From the NCBI GenBank assembly GCA_963810525.1, contig CAWENB010000003.1, positions 930,001-994,000 of the forward strand: 64,000 nucleotides of DNA. Reading direction: 5' to 3'. Origin of the DNA: JAICLK01 sp963810525. Lineage in GTDB: Bacteria; Patescibacteriota; Saccharimonadia; Saccharimonadales; UBA4665. Position numbers and translations under genes: made by a program. Shown here one piece after another: positions 59,459-64,000 of this stretch (the stretch's first letter is position 1; every line of letters starts with the position of its first letter). Under the pieces are notes generated by a model. That model was not told where the DNA came from and did no database searches. It saw only the letters and a list, made by a program, of their open reading frames with translations.

Positions 59459-60571
59459 ATGCTTAATCCGTGGAAACGAGATAAAACGAACCAACTAGAG
59501 CTAATAATCAGCAACCGTACGGTCATTCGAGTTCTGGCATTAGTGTTGGCGTCGGTGCTGTTCTTGGCAGCATTGCGCAAAGCATCACACGCATTGGTAC
59601 TGATTTTTACGGCATTTTTTCTGACGCTGGCGCTGAATGCACCCGTCCACTGGATTGCCGAACGATTGCCAGAAAAGCAGCGCGGCAATCGTACGATGGC
59701 GACGGCCGTTTCATTCCTGGTCGTGATTGCAATTCTCGGCGCCTTTCTCTTTAGTGTCGTGCCGCCGATTGTCCGGCAAACCAATATGTTCGTCAGTGAA
59801 GCGCCGCAGCTGGTAGTCGACGTGCACGATCAGAATAGTGACCTTGGCCGACTCGTGCGCCGTTATCATCTCGAAGGTCAGATTGACTCCTTTTCCAGCC
59901 AGCTGTCTGAGCGGCTACATAATGTCACCGGTGCAGCGGTCACCACGGTTACCAAATTCGGCAGCAGTGTCTTTGCGACGCTCACTATTCTGGTGCTGAC
60001 TTTTATGATGCTCATCGAAGGACCGCGTTGGACGAAAATGTTTACGGAGCTGTTGCCGGCCCGCAAACGCGCGTACGCCAATAAGCTCGGCGGCGACATG
60101 TATCACGTCATTCGCGGTTATGTGAACGGCCAGGTTATTCTGGCGGCGCTGGCGGCGTTTTTAATCGTGCCGATGCTGTTCTTTTTGCATATCAGCTACC
60201 CGATCGCGCTCATGTTCGTGATTTTTATATGCGGGCTGATCCCGATGGTTGGCCATACTATCGGCGCGATAATAGTTGCTGCCGTGGCGCTATTTCATTC
60301 GGTGCCCTCAGCCGTAATTATCCTGGTCTACTATATTTTGTACCAGCAGATAGAAACGTACTTCATTCAGCCTCGTATCCAGGCTAATACGACAAATCTC
60401 TCGCCTTTGCTCGTCTTCGTCGCGGTGGTTATTGGCGTGAGCTTCGGCGGTCTGCTCGGTGGGTTGGTCGCGATACCGCTTATGGGCTGCCTGCGCGTCA
60501 TCACCATCGATCAGCTTGAAAAACGGCACATGCTTCCAGAAGCGGCTGACGCTAAAGCCGAAACCAAATAG
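59459..60571 (+). CDS. AI-2E/PerM-family membrane transporter
   Basis: 370 residues with seven or eight hydrophobic helices and a cytoplasmic/soluble segment at about 110-150. The GLIPMVGHTIGAIIVAAVALF region and YFIQPRIQANTTNLSPLLVF block are diagnostic for the AI-2E transporter (PerM/TqsA/YdiK) family. The substrate is not predictable from sequence; ion or small-molecule export is typical. Its end overlaps the convergent cysS by 20 bp. Confidence 0.88.
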   Translation: MLNPWKRDKTNQLELIISNRTVIRVLALVLASVLFLAALRKASHALVLIFTAFFLTLALNAPVHWIAERLPEKQRGNRTMATAVSFLVVIAILGAFLFSVVPPIVRQTNMFVSEAPQLVVDVHDQNSDLGRLVRRYHLEGQIDSFSSQLSERLHNVTGAAVTTVTKFGSSVFATLTILVLTFMMLIEGPRWTKMFTELLPARKRAYANKLGGDMYHVIRGYVNGQVILAALAAFLIVPMLFFLHISYPIALMFVIFICGLIPMVGHTIGAIIVAAVALFHSVPSAVIILVYYILYQQIETYFIQPRIQANTTNLSPLLVFVAVVIGVSFGGLLGGLVAIPLMGCLRVITIDQLEKRHMLPEAADAKAETK

Positions 60572-61973
60572 CACCGTTCGGTGTATCTCGTAATCCCAAT
60601 CCCTGCTCTTTCAATATGTCGCGTAGCTCGTCGGATTTGGTGAAGTCTTTAGCCTTACGAGCTTTTTCGCGTTCGGCAATCAGGGATTTTTGCGCATCAA
60701 CGATATCCGGCCGGTTGTCGAGCGCTAAGCCAAATACACTGTCTAAGAAAGCAATGAAGCCATCAGTATACTTGCCTTCCACCCCCGGTATCGCGATGGA
60801 GAACATGTGGTTTATGAAATTGCTGAGTGCGGCAAGCGCGGCCGGCGAATTCAGGTCATCGAACATTGCGGTCGCGATATCTTCCCTGGTGCGTTTGAAT
60901 AATTGATCGAGCTCATCGGGCATTTGGTCGGTGCTTGGCTGGTGTCTCAAATCCACGCAAGCCCTGATTTCATTCAGCCGATTCTGGGCAGCTTCAAGGT
61001 TTTCCCAGCTGAAATGTGCCTGGTTTCGATAGTGGGCTTGCAGTACGAGCAGTCGGAAAGCCAGCGGGTCGAAACCGCGGTCAATAATATCCTGCAGCGT
61101 GTAGAAATTATTGGCGGATTTGGCCATTTTTTTGCCGTCGACGAGGATGTGTTCATTGTGCGCGAAGAAATTGGCCATCAGCGGGTTTGTCTCGCAGGCC
61201 GTGCTTTGGGCGATTTCGTTTTCGTGATGCGGGAAAATGAGATCGACGCCGCCGGTGTGGATGTCGAACGGCTGGCCGAGCCCCTGCCGGCTCATAACTG
61301 AACATTCGATATGCCAGCCAGGCCGGCCGGTCACATCATGCCCGTCAAGTGTAAATTCCCATGCCGGTTCACCTGGTTTCTGCGTCTTCCATAATGCGAA
61401 ATCATGCACGGATTCTTTATCATATTCGTCATTCTGAATGCGTGCTTCGCTTGTGTTGGCGAAAGTCAATTCCAGCAGTTGGCCGTACGTCTTGCCGCTT
61501 TTGCGGTAGGCTTCGATCGAAAAATATACACCGTCGTCAGCGATGTATGCGAAACCGCCGGCATGCAGCTTGGCAATAAGCTCCTGCATTCCTTTGATTA
61601 CCGGCGGATCGGTCGCACGCATGAAATGCAGCGCTTCGATATCGTTGCCAACCTTTCGCATGTCATCGAGAAATATATCGATATATTCGTCGGTTAGTTT
61701 TTTAAGCGCGGCTTTCGGCTCCAGATCCGGATATTTTTCAAGGCTGCGGCGGATAGTTTTGTCATCGACATCGGTGTAATTCATGGCGTGCTCGGCAGCA
61801 AAGCCGGCAAGCTGTACGACCCGCCGAAGCGTATCGGCAAATATATAGGCGCTTAAGTTGCCGATGTGGGCGTGGTCGTAGACGGTCGGCCCACACGAAT
61901 AGATGCGAACTTTATCGCCTTCAAGCGGTTTAAGCTTTTCAACTTTGCGGGTTCGGGTGTTGTGTAGCCTCAT
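60552..61973 (-). CDS. cysS: Cysteinyl-tRNA synthetase
   Basis: 473 residues from ATG 61971-61973, with AGGAG 11 nt upstream and a TATAAT about 20 nt upstream. Class I synthetase: IYSCGPTVYDHAHIGN includes the HIGH-like HIGN and a zinc Cys, further zinc ligands around IECSVMS and THGGVDLIFPHHENE, and KMAKSANN is the KMSKS loop. The anticodon-binding helical end is present and short. It charges tRNA-Cys in the cytosol. An upstream frame to 62063 overlaps the interrupted gene and is not preferred. Confidence 0.95.
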   Translation of the reverse strand: MRLHNTRTRKVEKLKPLEGDKVRIYSCGPTVYDHAHIGNLSAYIFADTLRRVVQLAGFAAEHAMNYTDVDDKTIRRSLEKYPDLEPKAALKKLTDEYIDIFLDDMRKVGNDIEALHFMRATDPPVIKGMQELIAKLHAGGFAYIADDGVYFSIEAYRKSGKTYGQLLELTFANTSEARIQNDEYDKESVHDFALWKTQKPGEPAWEFTLDGHDVTGRPGWHIECSVMSRQGLGQPFDIHTGGVDLIFPHHENEIAQSTACETNPLMANFFAHNEHILVDGKKMAKSANNFYTLQDIIDRGFDPLAFRLLVLQAHYRNQAHFSWENLEAAQNRLNEIRACVDLRHQPSTDQMPDELDQLFKRTREDIATAMFDDLNSPAALAALSNFINHMFSIAIPGVEGKYTDGFIAFLDSVFGLALDNRPDIVDAQKSLIAEREKARKAKDFTKSDELRDILKEQGLGLRDTPNGAIWFRL

Positions 61974-61992
61974 AGTTTCTCGTTGCTCCTGA

Positions 61993-62687
61993 TTATAGCG
62001 CAGTTGTGGCATCGGGCCGCGCAAACCTTTCTTCAATTGAACTGAACACCGACTGTGCCCCATTGAATGGTGGTGTCAGTTGAGGTTCGGCGTCTGTGGT
62101 TGCTGACCGGTCAAAAACGCGCTGCATTAGTTCGTCTCCGACGAATTTTCCCAAAGTGCCGGCGATCACATGCCGTACATAGGATGTAGCCACATCTATG
62201 GGATGGGCGGTCAGCGTCGCAAAGTCACCAGGATAATCAACCAAGTCGGCGGCGATTGTATATCCGTTCTGCGCAGATGGGATGGCGTAACCTAGTTCAC
62301 TAGTAAGTTTATCCACCGTCCCAAGTCCGGATCGTACGCTGTCCGGTGATGCGTCGGCGCACCAGCTGCCCGGGTGGCCGAATGCCGGGTTTTGTTTTTC
62401 CAGGACGATTAAATCTCGACATTGACGCCGAGCGACGCTCAAGGCGGCCACCATGCTTATCCGCCCGGCATCGAAGTAGGCCGGGCGTCTACTCAGATTC
62501 ATCGGACTGACGATTACATTAACTCCGGAAGCATGTATCCAGCGCGCCGCTCCATCAACTGCTAAGCCGTATCGATTTTGGGGTAACCAGTAGAGAGGAT
62601 CATTTACTTGCGGTGTTTGTTCACTATCATTGAGGTAAAACGGGCTGACGTTCGAAACGCGTGAGCTTCGTGCGGCATGCAAAAGAT
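61993..62687 (-). pseudogene. 3' fragment of a hypothetical gene cut by IS256-type copy B
   Basis: 228 residues plus stop after the target duplication. The frame joins exactly to the fragment at 63777-63896 on the other side of the insertion element, giving a 268-residue ancestral protein. Beyond residue 45 it contains a serine/threonine-poor mixed fold (NRYGLAVDGAARWIHASG, NVIVSPMNLSRRPAYFDAG). No family recognised. The apparent start MVLSHLLHAA uses bases of the element's end and is artificial. The gene precedes cysS by 20 bp and its remnant may still be transcribed from the element side. Confidence 0.8.
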
Positions 62688-63776
62688 GGCTTAACACCAA
62701 ATTCTGGTGTCTACTCTAATCTGTTTTTCTAGAGAAGAAACTCCAGAGGATCGTAATTATTCGTTGTTTTGAGGCTCCACGGTGGGGTATGAGCTTGTCT
62801 TTCCAGACGCCGAATCTTCCGTCTAATGGGCTCGTTGTGTTGGCTACTCGTATGCCACTTTCCTGTATGTAATCGGCTTGGTAGGTGAACAGATATGGTA
62901 GGTTGCGACACAAGGAAAAATAAGCTCTTCTGGTACGCTCATGGGCATATCTTTTGGTGACCGGATCACGCTCCTTGAGCCATGCCCCATGTTTCTTGTA
63001 CCAACCAGCGAGTGCATCCTCAAACGTTAGTTCGTCTGTCCGAGCGAGCGTTAAGGCAAGCGCTCGTAACTCAATATTTTGCGTCAGTCGTGGCTTCTTG
63101 GTCAGACATTGAGTGATGGTCATAAGCTGGTGAAACTGGCAATGCTGGACCGGTATGCCTTTGCCCTCCAGCATAGTCCGTACGCCTCGTCTGCCGTCAA
63201 TGGTGACCGCCAGGATACTGTAGCCCATTGCTTCAATCGTATCTGTTGCAACCTCATAATCTACGGTGCGTTCTGTCCCGTCTACCGTGGCGTAATACAG
63301 CACCGTATTCTCACCAAGCGTCGCCACTGCATATGGGTCAATAACAACCAGGAGGCCCCAGTCCCCAAAGTAGGTAACATCCATTATGACGGCTACGGTA
63401 CGCGGTTTCTGGATGATGCGTGGCGGGCTGTAGCCATTGAGTTGAGCGCGGATGCAACCGGTACTTTTCCGGTATTCTTTAGCCAAGCTGTTCACGGTAC
63501 GACCGTCAAAGGCATACTGGTGCCATAGGGTAGCTCGCTTACGGCCAGGGCGGCCTTTACTGCTCCATGACCGACGGCAGGTACGACAGACGTAGCGCTG
63601 TAGACCGTTCCTCACACCGTTTTTCTTTACGTTGGTACAATAGCAAGACGGACAGCTCTTTCGAGTCATCTTCGTTACTCCTTGTTTAGTTGGTACTTAC
63701 AAGAATAACGAAAACAATGACAAAGAAATCTGTCCGTCTTAAAGCGCTAGCAGCAACCAGTTTTTGTTATTAAGCC
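62688..63776 (-). mobile_element. IS256-type insertion sequence (Zn-ribbon variant), copy B
   Basis: 1089 bp, same ends and protein as copy A, inverted relative to it. Flanked by a perfect 8-bp duplication, CAAAAGAT at 62680-62687 and 63777-63784 (ATCTTTTG on the minus strand). It interrupts a gene whose frame is restored when element and one duplication copy are removed. Confidence 0.96.
62716..63669 (-). CDS. Transposase, IS256-type with N-terminal zinc ribbon (copy B)
   Basis: 317 residues, identical to the product of copy A, so at least one of the two insertions is recent. Zinc-ribbon Cys pairs near residues 6 and 28, catalytic acidic residues in IMDVTYFGD and TIDGRRG, and PLDGRFGVWK at the third position. 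Ribosome site AAGGAG 8 nt before the ATG. The gene reads toward the 3' remnant of the disrupted gene. Confidence 0.92.
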   Translation of the reverse strand: MTRKSCPSCYCTNVKKNGVRNGLQRYVCRTCRRSWSSKGRPGRKRATLWHQYAFDGRTVNSLAKEYRKSTGCIRAQLNGYSPPRIIQKPRTVAVIMDVTYFGDWGLLVVIDPYAVATLGENTVLYYATVDGTERTVDYEVATDTIEAMGYSILAVTIDGRRGVRTMLEGKGIPVQHCQFHQLMTITQCLTKKPRLTQNIELRALALTLARTDELTFEDALAGWYKKHGAWLKERDPVTKRYAHERTRRAYFSLCRNLPYLFTYQADYIQESGIRVANTTSPLDGRFGVWKDKLIPHRGASKQRIITILWSFFSRKTD

Positions 63777-63896
63777 CAAAAGATTATTATGAGCGATAAG
63801 ATCAAACGGGTGTAGTAGTATCAAGCCGACGACGGACTCGGCTTCTGGGTCTACTAGCTTGGTCGGGTCGGGAGCGATCTCCCTCAAATATTTCAT
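63777..63896 (-). pseudogene. 5' fragment of the hypothetical gene cut by IS256-type copy B
   Basis: 40 codons from ATG 63894-63896 to the duplication edge, reading MKYLREIAPDPTKLVDPEAE and on through LLHPFDLIAH. The last codons CTT TTG belong to the duplicated octamer, and the frame continues into HAARSSRVSN on the far side of the element. No ribosome site is evident before the ATG, so the true start could lie elsewhere. Confidence 0.75.
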
Positions 63897-63923
63897 ATCA
63901 GTTTACTTGCTGCTTAGCGTAAT

Positions 63924-63950
63924 AAAAAACGAGCCGGTGAGGCTCGTTTT
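63924..63950. terminator. Bidirectional terminator-like hairpin
   Basis: ACGAGCC (63929-63935), five-base loop, GGCTCGT (63941-63947), with a run of five A on the left side and T on the right, so it can act in both directions. On the minus strand it lies just upstream of the disrupted gene's start, and would end a transcript entering from the right edge. Confidence 0.7.
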
Positions 63951-64000
63951 CCAGGTGCATAAAACTAGCCTCACCTAAATACAGGGTCGGCAGCAACAGG

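Noticed and set aside
63951..64000. Possible end of a structured RNA (SRP-like CAGGGTCGGCAGCAAC) at the right edge
   Set aside because: The match to the SRP loop is partial and lacks the GGAA tetraloop; too little sequence is in the window to judge.
1..64000. Alternative genetic code (UGA as sense) as in some Patescibacteria
   Set aside because: Many genes end cleanly at TGA with ATGA/GTGA overlaps, and no conserved gene needs UGA read-through except the isolated breaks noted.

Overview
The window looks like a chromosomal segment of a Candidatus Saccharibacteria (TM7, Patescibacteria) or closely related bacterium. This is an inference from gene content and style: a compact cyo-type terminal oxidase operon, a stripped-down type IV pilus operon (PilB, PilC and many pilins, with no PilM-Q set in view), an MprF-like DUF2156 protein, TupA-like and GT4 surface-glycan genes, ATGA/GTGA start-stop overlaps, standard genetic code (TGA is a stop) and roughly 50% GC. 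No rRNA is present to confirm it.

Layout. 1-4363: cyoABCDE (cytochrome bo3-type oxidase and heme O synthase) plus a small membrane protein. 4365-15500: MacB-like ABC exporter, an Fe(II)/2OG-oxygenase-like protein, a DUF2156 membrane protein, MscS channel, a frameshifted typA, and several membrane proteins. 15557-16370: no gene recognised. 16378-30349: surface-glycan locus (GT2, several GT4, a polysaccharide deacetylase-GT4 fusion, two large membrane proteins, two convergent glycoside-hydrolase-like proteins, ATP-grasp TupA-like enzyme, flippase). 30606-31689: a gene split by a frame change that resembles TDO/IDO-type heme dioxygenases. 31818-33500: an IS256-type element next to an IS200-like element. 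33557-37952: three secreted or anchored repeat proteins divergent from a Crp/Fnr regulator that carries a perfect TGTGA-N6-TCACA site in front of it. 39080-48062: type IV pilus operon on the minus strand, with a pilin fused to a beta-propeller and three tandem major-pilin paralogs. 48270-49196: two receiver-only response regulators. 49369-52428: Y-family polymerase, small proteins and an SRAP protein. 52606-61973: cardiolipin synthase, tRNA-Gln, hydrolases, VanY-like peptidase (5' end broken), PimA-like GT4 pair, AI-2E family permease, cysS. 61993-63896: a hypothetical gene cut in two by a second, identical-protein copy of the IS256-type element in inverted orientation, with a perfect 8-bp target duplication.

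Together the genes describe a cell that respires or scavenges oxygen with a quinol oxidase, invests heavily in surface glycan, secreted repeat proteins and pili, and probably regulates part of this through a Crp-like factor. Several genes (typA, the heme-dioxygenase-like gene, the IS200 transposase, the VanY-like gene, possibly cardiolipin synthase) show frame problems; whether these are real or sequence errors cannot be decided here. Several start codons sit about 6 nt behind a -10-like hexamer, suggesting leaderless mRNAs.
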